NCBI RefSeq assembly: GCF_013403875.1
Contig: NZ_JACBNX010000025.1
Span: 1 to 64,000, forward strand
Length of the DNA stretch: 64,000 bases
Source of the DNA: Burkholderia guangdongensis
Lineage (GTDB): Bacteria; Pseudomonadota; Gammaproteobacteria; Burkholderiales; Burkholderiaceae
Reading direction: 5' to 3'
Made by a program: the position numbers and the translations under genes. Shown one piece after another: positions 44,205 to 52,942 of this stretch. Below the pieces are notes generated by a model. The model ran no database searches and was not told the DNA's origin. It worked only from the letters and a program-made list of their open reading frames with translations. Numbering within the stretch: the first letter of the stretch is position 1; each line of letters begins with the position of its first letter.

Positions 44205-45269
44205 ATGACTGCCTCGAACGCTTCCTCCCCGGCGACGCTGAAGCTCGCCCGCCCCGACGACTGGCACCTGCACGTGCGCGACGGCGCGATGCTGGCCGCC
44301 GTGCTGCCGCACACCGCGCGCCAGTTCGGCCGCGCGATCATCATGCCGAACCTGAAGCCGCCGGTCACGACGACCGAGCATGCGCGCGCGTACCGCGAGC
44401 GGATCCTGGCCGCGCTGCCGGCCGGGATGACGTTCGAGCCGCTGATGACGCTGTACCTGACCGACAACACGCCGCCCGACGAGATCCGCCGCGCACGCGA
44501 AAGCGGCTTCGTGCACGGCGTGAAGCTGTATCCGGCGGGTGCGACGACGAACTCGGACGCCGGCGTGACCGATCTCGCGAATTGTGCGAAGACGCTCGAG
44601 ACGATGCAGGAAGTCGGCATGCCGCTGCTCGTGCACGGCGAGGTGACGGACGCGTCGATCGACCTGTTCGACCGCGAGAAGGTGTTCATCGACCGCGTGA
44701 TGACGCCGCTGCGCCGCGATTTCCCCGGGCTGAAGGTCGTGTTCGAGCACATCACGACGAAGGATGCGGCCGACTACGTGCGCGACGCCGATGCGGCGCC
44801 GGGGCTGCTCGGCGCGACGATCACCGCGCATCACCTGCTGTACAACCGCAATGCGCTCTTCGTCGGCGGGATTCGGCCGCATTACTACTGCCTGCCGGTG
44901 CTGAAGCGCGAGACGCACCGCGTCGCGCTCGTCGCGGCGGCGACGTCGGGCAATCCGCGCTTCTTCCTCGGCACCGACAGCGCGCCGCACGCACGCGACG
45001 CGAAGGAGACCGCGTGCGGCTGCGCGGGCTGCTACACGGCGCTGCACGCGCTCGAGCTGTATGCGGAAGCGTTCGACCAGGCTGGCGCGCTCGACAAGCT
45101 CGAAGGTTTCGCGAGCTTCCACGGTCCGGATTTCTACCGCCTGCCGCGCAGTGCCGAGACGGTCACGCTGCGCCGCGAATCGTGGACGCTGCCGGCCGAG
45201 ATTTTCGCGGGCGACACGCCGGTCGTGCCGCTGCGCGGCGGCGAAGCGATCGGCTGGAAGCTCGCGTGA
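44205..45269 (+). CDS. pyrC: Dihydroorotase
   Basis: The protein has 354 residues of the short, type II dihydroorotase family. It closes carbamoyl-aspartate to dihydroorotate in pyrimidine synthesis. Zinc ligands are visible in WHLHVRDG (His21, His23) and later in LVHGE, FEHITT and GTDSAPH. The Lys that is carboxylated is in GVKLYPAG. It overlaps the next gene by GTGA. Confidence 0.94.
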   Translation: MTASNASSPATLKLARPDDWHLHVRDGAMLAAVLPHTARQFGRAIIMPNLKPPVTTTEHARAYRERILAALPAGMTFEPLMTLYLTDNTPPDEIRRARESGFVHGVKLYPAGATTNSDAGVTDLANCAKTLETMQEVGMPLLVHGEVTDASIDLFDREKVFIDRVMTPLRRDFPGLKVVFEHITTKDAADYVRDADAAPGLLGATITAHHLLYNRNALFVGGIRPHYYCLPVLKRETHRVALVAAATSGNPRFFLGTDSAPHARDAKETACGCAGCYTALHALELYAEAFDQAGALDKLEGFASFHGPDFYRLPRSAETVTLRRESWTLPAEIFAGDTPVVPLRGGEAIGWKLA

Positions 45270-46177
45270 GCGCTGCGCCGTCGCGCGCGGCCGGGGCCGG
45301 CGCGGCGGCGTTTGCGTCGATCGACTGGCATGCGCCGTGGCTCGCCGGCTTCGCCGAGCGTGGCCGGATCTGGCAGGCGGCCGCTCAGGCGGGCGAGGCG
45401 GAGTGGCTCGCCGCGCTCGACGATGCGACGCGCGCAATGGGCGCAATGAGCGCTGCGGACACGACGGGCACCACGGGCACCACGGGCATCGCGGGCGCGG
45501 CACCGCTCGTCAACGGCCGCGGGCGGCCGCTGCGTTTCGTGCCGCAGGCCGCGCTGCCGGCGGGCGTCGCGTACGAGACCCACATCGCCGAGACGGGCGG
45601 CGTGCCGACCCGTCACAATCTGCATGATTTCTTCAACGCGCTCGTCTGGTTCGCGTATCCGCGGATCAAGGCGGCGCTGAACGCACGGCAGGCGGCCGCG
45701 ATCGACGCGGCTGGCGGCGTCGGGCCGGTGCGCGGCACGCTGCGCGACGCGCTGACGCTGTTCGACGAGAACGCCGCGCTGTTCGTGACCTCGGCCCCGG
45801 CGCTCGCTGACGCGCTGCGCGACTTCGACTGGCCGGCGCTGTTCGTCGCCGCGCGCGACGGATGGGGCGTGCGCTGCGAGGCGCGGCTCGTCGGCCACGC
45901 GCTGCTCGAGAAGCTCGTCGCGCCGTACAAGGCGTGCACCGCGCATGCGTGGATCGTCGACGTGCCGGCCGACTATTTCGACTGGCCGGCCGCGCGCCGG
46001 GCCGCGCACGTCGACGCGCACGTCGCGCAGGCGCTCGCCGCGCGCGATCTGACGAGCCGCGACTTCGCGCCGCTGCCGGTGCTCGGCGTACCCGGATGGT
46101 GCGCGGCGAACGCGGCGCCGGCGTTCTACGACGATCCCGCGGTATTCCGCGGCGGCCGCCGCGCGCGGACGCTGTAG
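45266..46177 (+). CDS. DUF3025 domain protein
   Basis: The protein has 303 residues and starts with GTG 45266, overlapping the pyrC stop. The DUF3025 core is recognised in YETHIAETGGVPTRHNLHDFFNALVWF (given in part) and GHALLEKLVAPYKACTAHAW. Function is unknown. A small TTG-T-TTG repeat (9-bp units near 45470) lies in a variable linker. Its position downstream of pyrC is conserved in Burkholderia, but a pathway link is unproven. Confidence 0.8.
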   Translation: MSAAPSRAAGAGAAAFASIDWHAPWLAGFAERGRIWQAAAQAGEAEWLAALDDATRAMGAMSAADTTGTTGTTGIAGAAPLVNGRGRPLRFVPQAALPAGVAYETHIAETGGVPTRHNLHDFFNALVWFAYPRIKAALNARQAAAIDAAGGVGPVRGTLRDALTLFDENAALFVTSAPALADALRDFDWPALFVAARDGWGVRCEARLVGHALLEKLVAPYKACTAHAWIVDVPADYFDWPAARRAAHVDAHVAQALAARDLTSRDFAPLPVLGVPGWCAANAAPAFYDDPAVFRGGRRARTL

Positions 46178-46194
46178 CGCGCGGCGCGTGGTGA

Positions 46195-46200
46195 TAGAAT
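46195..46200 (+). promoter_or_regulatory. rnpB -10 box
   Basis: TAGAAT lies 10 bases before the proposed 5' end of the RNase P RNA, just after the DUF3025 gene stop. Confidence 0.6.
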
Positions 46201-46209
46201 CCGGCTCGC

Positions 46210-46620
<411 letters not shown>

Positions 46621-46635
46621 GCCGTTCGAATGCAA

Positions 46636-46674
46636 CAGGGCCGGCGTCCTCACGGGCGCCGGCCCTGTTTTTTT
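46636..46674 (+). terminator. Intrinsic terminator after rnpB
   Basis: CAGGGCCGGCG (46636-46646) pairs with CGCCGGCCCTG (46657-46667). Seven T follow at 46668-46674. Confidence 0.9.
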
Positions 46675-46734
46675 GTCCGTCGGAAACGGGGAAACCGCGG
46701 GGGGAAGCGGAGAAACGGCCGGGCGGCCGTCCGT

Positions 46735-47157
46735 TTACGCGGGGACGATCTCGAACGAATGCGTGAGCTCGGCGGTCTTCGCGATCATGATCGACGCGGA
46801 GCAGTACTTGTCGTGCGACAGGTTGATCGCGCGCTCGACGGTCGACGGGTTCAGGTTCCGGCCGGTGACGGTGAAGTGGAAGTGGACCTTCGTGAAGACC
46901 TTCGGATCCTCGCTCGCGCGCTCGGCCTGCAGCGTGACGGAGCAGCCGGTGACCTCCTGGCGGCTCTTCTTCAGGATCAGCACGACGTCGTATGCGGTGC
47001 AGCCGCCGGTGCCGGCGAGCACCATTTCCATCGGACGCGGTGCGAGGTTGTGGCCGCCGCCTTCGGGGGCGCCGTCCATCGTGACGAGGTGGCCGCTTCC
47101 GGTCTGCGCGGAAAACGCCATGCCGTCCTGACCCATCCAGCTAACTTTGCATTCCAT
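46735..47157 (-). CDS. OsmC-family protein
   Basis: The protein has 140 residues of the OsmC/Ohr superfamily (YhfA-like). It has PRPMEMVLAGTGGCTAYDVV with the first Cys and SHDKYCSASIM with the second. Family members reduce organic hydroperoxides, but this YhfA branch is less well characterised. ATG 47157 has GGAG nine bases upstream. The frame continues farther upstream over the intergenic sRNA region and is not credible there. Confidence 0.87.
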   Translation of the reverse strand: MECKVSWMGQDGMAFSAQTGSGHLVTMDGAPEGGGHNLAPRPMEMVLAGTGGCTAYDVVLILKKSRQEVTGCSVTLQAERASEDPKVFTKVHFHFTVTGRNLNPSTVERAINLSHDKYCSASIMIAKTAELTHSFEIVPA

Positions 47158-47449
47158 GCTTGCGCTCCAGCGTTGCCTGGTTCGATGACGATAGGGCATT
47201 GTATCCCGCAACGCAGCATTTGGCTGGTGCGTCGCACGATGCCCGGCGACGAATGACGGACCGACGGACCCGGCCGTGCCGCGATCGGCGGAAATCCTCG
47301 ACGATTTTAGGGGTTTTACTCTAGGGTGAGGGCAAAAAACAGGTGTCGATCGCACTTCATCTGATTGATTTTCAAGGAGAAATTGAGTTATTGAGGGCTC
47401 GCTATAATATTTCGCATTATGGTGTGAGATTTCGCAATGCAAATTTTCT

Positions 47450-47477
47450 TGTGTTGTCGGCGGACCGTTCGTATAAT
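47450..47477 (+). promoter_or_regulatory. Promoter of the rplM-upstream small RNA
   Basis: TTGTGT (47450-47455) and TATAAT (47472-47477) are separated by 16 bases. A second TATAAT at 47404-47409, with TTGAGT 15 bases upstream, could be a tandem start. Confidence 0.6.
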
Positions 47478-47483
47478 GCGACT

Positions 47484-47575
47484 CATTGGATGTCGCGCTG
47501 CGGCAACCTCCGAATGTCTCCTCCACCCTCCTCCTTTGGTGGATTAAACCCGAGCGATGCGTTCGGGTTTTTTTT
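47484..47575 (+). ncRNA. Candidate small RNA with anti-Shine-Dalgarno loop
   Basis: Between a consensus promoter and an intrinsic terminator lies an RNA of about 92 nt with no start codon or reading frame. It has a hairpin with arms TCCACC (47522-47527) and GGTGGA (47538-47543) and a loop CTCCTCCTTT. Two further CCTCC copies lie at about 47507 and 47519. Repeated, loop-exposed CCUCC is typical of small RNAs that pair with ribosome-binding sites, for example CcsR-type 'cuckoo' RNAs. Family assignment is not established. Confidence 0.6.
47546..47575 (+). terminator. Terminator of the rplM-upstream small RNA
   Basis: AAACCCGA (47546-47553) pairs with TCGGGTTT (47563-47570) and runs into eight T (47568-47575). 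Confidence 0.82.
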
Positions 47576-47625
47576 CGTCCGATGCAAATGTCGCGCCGCT
47601 CGCGCCCGCCGGTTGCGCATTTTCT

Positions 47626-47655
47626 TTGACCGGTGCGTATCTTTTCCTTTATAAT
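47626..47655 (+). promoter_or_regulatory. rplM promoter
   Basis: TTGACC (47626-47631) and TATAAT (47650-47655) are 18 bases apart, 122 bases before rplM. The rest of the 619-base gap after the OsmC gene holds only the small RNA and the tandem TATAAT boxes noted above. Confidence 0.78.
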
Positions 47656-47776
47656 TCAGGGTTTTCCGCCTTCATGCCCACGGAAAAAGAACAGGGAGAG
47701 CCTGCACCGCGCCTCGAAGCGCACATCAGACAAGCAGGAAGAACACATCGGGCAAAGCATTTTTTTTGGATCGATC

Positions 47777-48205
47777 ATGAAGACGTTTTCCGCAAAAGCC
47801 CATGAGGTGACGCGCGAATGGTACGTGATTGACGCGACGGATAAGGTTCTCGGCCGTGTTGCCAGCGAAGTGGCACGCCGTCTGCGCGGCAAGCACAAGC
47901 CTGAGTTCACCCCGCACGTCGACACTGGTGATTTCATCATCATCATCAACGCGAGCAAGTTGAAGGTCACGGGCAACAAGACGCTGGACAAGAAGTACTA
48001 CCGTCACTCGGGCTACCCGGGCGGTATCTATGAAACGACGTTCGGCAAGATGCAGGAACGCTTCCCGGGCCGCGCGCTCGAGAAGGCGGTCAAGGGCATG
48101 CTGCCGAAGGGCCCGCTCGGCTACGCGATGATCAAGAAGCTGAAGGTCTACGCAGAAGCGACGCATCCGCATTCGGCTCAACAGCCGAAGGCGCTCGAGA
48201 TCTAA
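47777..48205 (+). CDS. rplM: 50S ribosomal protein L13
   Basis: The protein has 142 residues and binds 23S rRNA in the large subunit. It matches L13 throughout: [29 protein letters not shown] at the start (given in part), [11 protein letters not shown] in the middle and GMLPKGPLG toward the end. It forms the standard two-gene unit with rpsI. Confidence 0.97.
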
Positions 48206-48215
48206 GGGGACCCAC

Positions 48216-48608
48216 ATGATCGGTAACTGGAACTACGGTACGGGCCGCCGCAAGAGCGCAGTCGCACGTGTCTTCATCAAGGCTGGCAAGGGCGACATCA
48301 TCGTCAACGGCAAGCCCATCGCCGACTACTTCTCGCGCGAAACGTCGCTGATGATCGTGCGTCAGCCGCTGGAACTCACGAACCACGGCCAGACGTTCGA
48401 CATCAAGGTGAACGTGACGGGCGGCGGCGAAACGGGTCAGGCCGGCGCAGTGCGTCACGGCATCACCCGCGCGCTGATCGACTACGACGCGACGCTGAAG
48501 CCGTCGCTGTCGAGCGCGGGCTTCGTCACGCGTGACGCCCGTGAAGTCGAGCGTAAGAAGGTCGGTCTGCGTAAGGCACGCCGCGCCAAGCAGTTCTCGA
48601 AGCGTTAA
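48216..48608 (+). CDS. rpsI: 30S ribosomal protein S9
   Basis: The protein has 130 residues. It shows YGTGRRKSAVARVF at the start, GGGETGQAGAVRHGITRAL in the middle and the basic tail KKVGLRKARRAKQFSKR that reaches the P-site tRNA. AGGGGA precedes ATG 48216. It is followed by a strong terminator. Confidence 0.97.
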   Translation: MIGNWNYGTGRRKSAVARVFIKAGKGDIIVNGKPIADYFSRETSLMIVRQPLELTNHGQTFDIKVNVTGGGETGQAGAVRHGITRALIDYDATLKPSLSSAGFVTRDAREVERKKVGLRKARRAKQFSKR

Positions 48609-48650
48609 TTCCGCTTCGTGGCCGCGCCGCTTTCGCGGCGGCGCCCGCCG

Positions 48651-48687
48651 AAAAAACCGCCAGTTTTCGTGCTGGCGGTTTTTTTTT
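48651..48687 (+). terminator. Intrinsic terminator after rplM-rpsI
   Basis: An A run then CCGCCAG, a short loop, CTGGCGG and at least nine T form a textbook terminator. Confidence 0.9.
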
Positions 48688-48794
48688 ACCCGCGCGGCGG
48701 GCGGAAGCCGGCAAGAACCTATTGATTTCATGGGCTTCGGCACGATCTTCCGTTCAGCCCTACAATAGCGGCTAAAGCTTTTTGGAGAGTTCGC

Positions 48795-49163
48795 ATGAAC
48801 GCTGTTACCGAATCCCCAGCAACGACCGAGATGCCGGCCCCGTTCGTCTTCACCGACGCGGCTGCCGACAAGGTCAAGCAACTGATCGACGAAGAAGGCA
48901 ACCCGGACCTGAAGCTGCGCGTGTTCGTGCAAGGCGGCGGCTGCTCGGGCTTCCAGTATGGCTTCACGTTCGACGAGGAAGTCAACGAAGACGACACCGT
49001 GATGGACAAGCACGGCGTGATGCTGCTGATCGACTCGATGAGCTATCAGTATCTGGTCGGTGCCGAGATCGACTACAAGGACGATCTGAACGGCGCGCAA
49101 TTCGTGATCAAGAACCCGAACGCGACCACGACCTGCGGGTGCGGTTCGTCGTTCTCGGTCTGA
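48795..49163 (+). CDS. erpA: Iron-sulfur cluster insertion protein ErpA
   Basis: The protein has 122 residues. It is an A-type carrier that delivers Fe-S clusters to target enzymes. The three ligand cysteines are visible in GGGCSGFQY and in the C-terminal CGCGSSF. The ribosome-binding site GGAG precedes ATG 48795. It is a single-gene unit with its own terminator. Confidence 0.96.
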   Translation: MNAVTESPATTEMPAPFVFTDAAADKVKQLIDEEGNPDLKLRVFVQGGGCSGFQYGFTFDEEVNEDDTVMDKHGVMLLIDSMSYQYLVGAEIDYKDDLNGAQFVIKNPNATTTCGCGSSFSV

Positions 49164-49180
49164 CGCGGCCTGGGTATCGA

Positions 49181-49212
49181 AAAAAACGGGGCATGGTAGT
49201 GCCCCGTTTTTT
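49181..49212. terminator. Bidirectional terminator between erpA and anmK
   Basis: AAAAAACGGGGC (49181-49192), loop ATGGTAGT, and GCCCCGTTTTTT (49201-49212) form the structure. Confidence 0.88.
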
Positions 49213-49252
49213 ATGCCCGCTTGCGTGAAAGAGGGCGTCTGGCTCGCCCCGC

Positions 49253-50410
49253 TCAGCGCGGGTACAGCGCGCCGAGCACGCGGCCGCCGGCCGCGCCGGT
49301 GACCGACGCGAGATTGCCCGGCGCGCGCGCGGTGAAGCGGTAAGCGAGCCACGCGAACGCGAGCGCCTCGACCTGTTGCGGGGGCACGCCGAGCGCCTGC
49401 GTCGTCGCGACGTCCGCGCGCACCCCGTGATCCGCGAGCGCGCTCGCGAGCGCGCGCAGCAGCGCCGGATTGCGCGCGCCACCGCCGCACGCGTACACCG
49501 CCGAGCAGTCCGGCGCATGCCGCGCGATCTCGCGCGCGATCGACACCGCGGTGAGCGCGGTCAGCGTCGCCTGCACGTCCTCCGGCGCGAGCTGGGCGAA
49601 CCCGCTGAGCTTCGCGTCGAGCCACGCCTCGTTGAACAGGTCGCGGCCCGTGCTTTTCGGCGGCGGCGCCGCGAAGTACGGCTCGTCGAGCAGCACGTCG
49701 AGCAGCGGTGCGTGCACGCTCCCGCGCGCCGCGAACTTGCCGCCGTCGTCGTACGGCTTGCCGAGATGGCGGTGCGCCCATGCGTCGATCAGCGCGTTCG
49801 CCGGGCCGCAGTCGAAACCGCGCACGTCGCCGTCGTTGCCGCCGTTGCCGGGCAGGATCGTGATGTTGCTGATGCCGCCGAGATTGCAGACGACGCGCGT
49901 CTCGCCCGGCGCGCCGAACACGGTCGCGTGAAACGCCGGCACGAGCGGCGCGCCCTGGCCGCCCGCGGCGACGTCGCGGCTGCGGAAATCGGCGATCACG
50001 TCGATCTGCGCGAGCTCCGCGAGCAGCGCCGGATTGTTGATCTGCCACGTATAGCCGCGTTCCGGCCGGTGGCGCACCGTCTGCCCATGCACGCCGATCG
50101 CGCGCACCCGGTCCGGCGCGAGCCCCGCCGAGCGCTGCAGTTCATGGCAGCAGACCGCGTAGCGCGTCGCGAGCGCGTTGCCCGCGAGCGCTTCGCGTTC
50201 GATCTCGTCGTGGCCCGGCTGCTGAAGCCCGGCCAGCACGTCGCGCAGCGTCTGCGCGAAGCCGACGAACGCCTCGGCGAGTACCACCGGCGGCTTGCCG
50301 GCCTCGAAGCGCACCGCGACGCCGTCGACGCCGTCCATGCTCGTTCCCGACATCAGCCCGAAGTAGACGCCATCGGCCGGATCGCCGGATGGCTGACGTG
50401 ATTGCGGCAC
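49253..50410 (-). CDS. anmK: Anhydro-N-acetylmuramic acid kinase
   Basis: The protein has 385 residues and recycles the 1,6-anhydroMurNAc released during peptidoglycan turnover. The start GLMSGTSMDGVDGVAV is diagnostic, with IGVHGQTVRHRP, VCNLGGISNIT and DCGPANALID further on. It starts with GTG 50410 after a GGGGGAG site. It is divergent from tyrS, a frequent Burkholderia arrangement. Confidence 0.93.
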   Translation of the reverse strand: MPQSRQPSGDPADGVYFGLMSGTSMDGVDGVAVRFEAGKPPVVLAEAFVGFAQTLRDVLAGLQQPGHDEIEREALAGNALATRYAVCCHELQRSAGLAPDRVRAIGVHGQTVRHRPERGYTWQINNPALLAELAQIDVIADFRSRDVAAGGQGAPLVPAFHATVFGAPGETRVVCNLGGISNITILPGNGGNDGDVRGFDCGPANALIDAWAHRHLGKPYDDGGKFAARGSVHAPLLDVLLDEPYFAAPPPKSTGRDLFNEAWLDAKLSGFAQLAPEDVQATLTALTAVSIAREIARHAPDCSAVYACGGGARNPALLRALASALADHGVRADVATTQALGVPPQQVEALAFAWLAYRFTARAPGNLASVTGAAGGRVLGALYPR

Positions 50411-50549
50411 TCGCTCCCCCTCGAATCGTCCCGCGCGGGCCGATGCCGCGCGCTGCGCCCGATTATCCGCGCAATAGCGGCCGCAGTTAAGCGGCTCGCG
50501 CGCAAGTTATGGGAAAATCACGGTTTTTGCGACATTCCTCCTGGCACCG

Positions 50550-51791
50550 ATGAGCACCGATCAACCCTCCAAGCCCATGTTTCCGATCACTGACGAAGTC
50601 CGGCATGCGCTCGCCGTCACGAAGCGCGGCGTCGACGAGCTGCTGATCGAGGAAGAGTTCGCGCAGAAGCTCGCGAAGAGCGCGGCGACGAACACGCCGC
50701 TTCGCATCAAGCTCGGCCTCGATCCGACCGCGCCCGACATCCACATCGGCCACACGGTCGTGCTGAACAAGATGCGCCAGCTTCAGGATCTGGGGCATAA
50801 CGTGATTTTCCTGATCGGCGACTTCACGTCGCTGATCGGCGATCCGTCGGGCCGCAACGCGACGCGTCCGCCGCTCACGCGCGAGCAGATCGAGTCGAAC
50901 GCGAAGACCTACTTCGAGCAGGCTGCGCTCGTGCTCGACCGCGCGAAGACCGAGATCCGCTACAACAGCGAATGGTCGATGCCGCTCGGCGCGGACGGGA
51001 TGATCAAGCTCGCGTCGCGCTACACGGTCGCGCGCATTCTGGAGCGCGAGGACTTCACGAAGCGCTTTCAGGGCGGCGTGCCGATCTCGATCCACGAATT
51101 CCTGTATCCGCTGATGCAGGGCTACGACTCGGTCGCGCTGAACGCGGACCTCGAGCTCGGCGGCACCGACCAGAAGTTCAACCTGCTCGTCGGGCGCGAG
51201 CTGCAGAAACAGTACGGGCAGGAGCAGCAGTGCATCCTGACGATGCCGCTGCTCGAAGGGCTCGACGGCGTCGAGAAGATGTCGAAGTCGAAGGGCAACT
51301 ACGTCGGCATCAGCGAAAAGCCGAACGACATGTTCGGCAAGCTGATGAGCATTTCCGACGTGCTGATGTGGCGTTACTTCGAGCTGCTGTCGTTCCGGCC
51401 GATGGACGAGATCGCCGGTTTCATCCGCGAAGCGAAGGAAGGCCGCAATCCGCGCGACTTCAAGGTGCTGCTCGCGCAGGAGATCGTCGCGCGCTTCCAC
51501 TCGCAGGCCGACGCCGAGCGCGCGCTCGAGGATTTCAACCATCGCGCGAAGGGCGGCGTGCCCGACGACATTCCGTCGGTGACGATCGCCGGCGCGCCGC
51601 TCGCGATCGGCCAGCTGTTGAAGCAGGCGGGCCTCGTGCCGTCGACGAGCGAGGCGCTGCGCAACATCGAGCAGAGCGGCGTGAAGATCGATGGCGCGAC
51701 GATTTCCGACAAGGGCCTGAAGATCGAAGCGGGCGAGTATGTCGTGCAGGTCGGCAAGCGCCGCTTCGCGCGCGTCACGCTGACCGCATGA
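50550..51791 (+). CDS. tyrS: Tyrosyl-tRNA synthetase
   Basis: The protein has 413 residues. It is a class I synthetase of the TyrZ-like type: HIGH motif in PDIHIGHT, KMSKSKGNY, and a C-terminal S4 RNA-binding domain. It overlaps dtd in an ATGA, forming a tyrS-dtd-phosphatase unit. Confidence 0.96.
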   Translation: MSTDQPSKPMFPITDEVRHALAVTKRGVDELLIEEEFAQKLAKSAATNTPLRIKLGLDPTAPDIHIGHTVVLNKMRQLQDLGHNVIFLIGDFTSLIGDPSGRNATRPPLTREQIESNAKTYFEQAALVLDRAKTEIRYNSEWSMPLGADGMIKLASRYTVARILEREDFTKRFQGGVPISIHEFLYPLMQGYDSVALNADLELGGTDQKFNLLVGRELQKQYGQEQQCILTMPLLEGLDGVEKMSKSKGNYVGISEKPNDMFGKLMSISDVLMWRYFELLSFRPMDEIAGFIREAKEGRNPRDFKVLLAQEIVARFHSQADAERALEDFNHRAKGGVPDDIPSVTIAGAPLAIGQLLKQAGLVPSTSEALRNIEQSGVKIDGATISDKGLKIEAGEYVVQVGKRRFARVTLTA

Positions 51792-52246
51792 TCGCGCTGA
51801 TCCAGCGCGTGCGGCGCGCGGACGTGCGCGTCGACGATCGCGTGACGGGCGAGATCGGCGCGGGGCTGCTCGCGCTCGTCTGCGCGGAGCGCGGCGACGA
51901 CGAGGCCGCCGCCGACAAGCTGCTCGCGAAGCTGCTCGGCTATCGCGTGTTCAGCGACGCGGCCGGCAAGATGAACCTGCCGGTGTCGAACATCGACGGC
52001 GACGGGCGCGCGGGCGGGCTGTTGCTCGTGTCGCAGTTCACGCTTGCGGCCGATACGAACAGCGGGTTGCGTCCGAGCTTCACGCCGGCGGCGCCGCCGG
52101 AAGACGGCAAGCGGCTGTTCGACTATTTCGTCGCGTCGGCGCGCGCGCGTCATCCGATCGTCGAGACGGGCGAGTTCGGCGCCGACATGCAGGTGTCGCT
52201 CGTCAACGACGGCCCTGTGACGTTCTGGCTGCAAGTGCGGCCCTGA
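51788..52246 (+). CDS. dtd: D-aminoacyl-tRNA deacylase
   Basis: The protein has 152 residues and removes D-amino acids mischarged on tRNA. It has MIALIQRVRRADVRVDD, LLVSQFTLAADT and NSGLRPSF, all standard Dtd signatures. It overlaps the tyrS stop and may act on D-tyrosyl-tRNA produced by that enzyme. Confidence 0.95.
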   Translation: MIALIQRVRRADVRVDDRVTGEIGAGLLALVCAERGDDEAAADKLLAKLLGYRVFSDAAGKMNLPVSNIDGDGRAGGLLLVSQFTLAADTNSGLRPSFTPAAPPEDGKRLFDYFVASARARHPIVETGEFGADMQVSLVNDGPVTFWLQVRP

Positions 52247-52266
52247 TCCATTTCCGACGGAGCCGC

Positions 52267-52929
52267 ATGGCCACCACGCAGATTCTTTTCATCCGCCACG
52301 GCGAGACCGCCTGGAACCGCATCAAGCGCATCCAGGGGCACATCGACATTCCGCTTGCCGAGACCGGGCTCGCGCAGGCGCAGCGGCTCGCCGAGCGCCT
52401 CGCGCGCGACGCGCGGGACGGCGCGCGGATCGACGCGATCTATTCCAGCGACCTGCAACGCGCGCAGCAGACCGCGCAGCCGAGCGCGACCGCGCTCGGC
52501 CTGCCGCTCGTGCTGAACGCGGGGCTGCGCGAGCGTTCGTACGGCGTGTTCCAGGGGCACGACAGCACCGAGATCGAAGCGCGCTTTCCGGATGCGTATG
52601 CGGCCTGGCAGACGCGCGATCCGGGCTTCGAGCCCGACGGCGGCGAGTCGCAGCGCGCGTTCTATCACCGCGTGCTGCATGCGATCGAGCCGATCGTCGC
52701 CGCGCATCCGGGCGGGCGGATCGCGTGCGTCGCGCACGGCGGCGTGCTCGATTGCGTGTACCGCTTCGCGAACGGCCTCGCGCTCGCCGAGCCGCGTCAC
52801 TATCAGTTGCTGAACACGAGCATCAACGTCGTCGATTACGTCGACGGCCATGCGCAGGTCGTGAGCTGGGCCGACGTCGCGCACCTGGCCGATGGCAGCG
52901 ACGACGACGGCTACGGCAGGGTGCTGTAG
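52267..52929 (+). CDS. Histidine phosphatase family protein
   Basis: The protein has 220 residues of the phosphoglycerate-mutase-like superfamily. It has FIRHGETAWN (catalytic His11) and VAHGGVLD (second His). It may be a GpmB-like or broad phosphatase; a mutase role is not supported. It follows dtd after 20 bases. Confidence 0.85.
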   Translation: MATTQILFIRHGETAWNRIKRIQGHIDIPLAETGLAQAQRLAERLARDARDGARIDAIYSSDLQRAQQTAQPSATALGLPLVLNAGLRERSYGVFQGHDSTEIEARFPDAYAAWQTRDPGFEPDGGESQRAFYHRVLHAIEPIVAAHPGGRIACVAHGGVLDCVYRFANGLALAEPRHYQLLNTSINVVDYVDGHAQVVSWADVAHLADGSDDDGYGRVL

Positions 52930-52942
52930 CCACGGCGGACGG

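Noticed and set aside
47343..47654. Small protein gene upstream of rplM
   Set aside because: The frame runs through a promoter, the small RNA and its terminator, and the product resembles no family.
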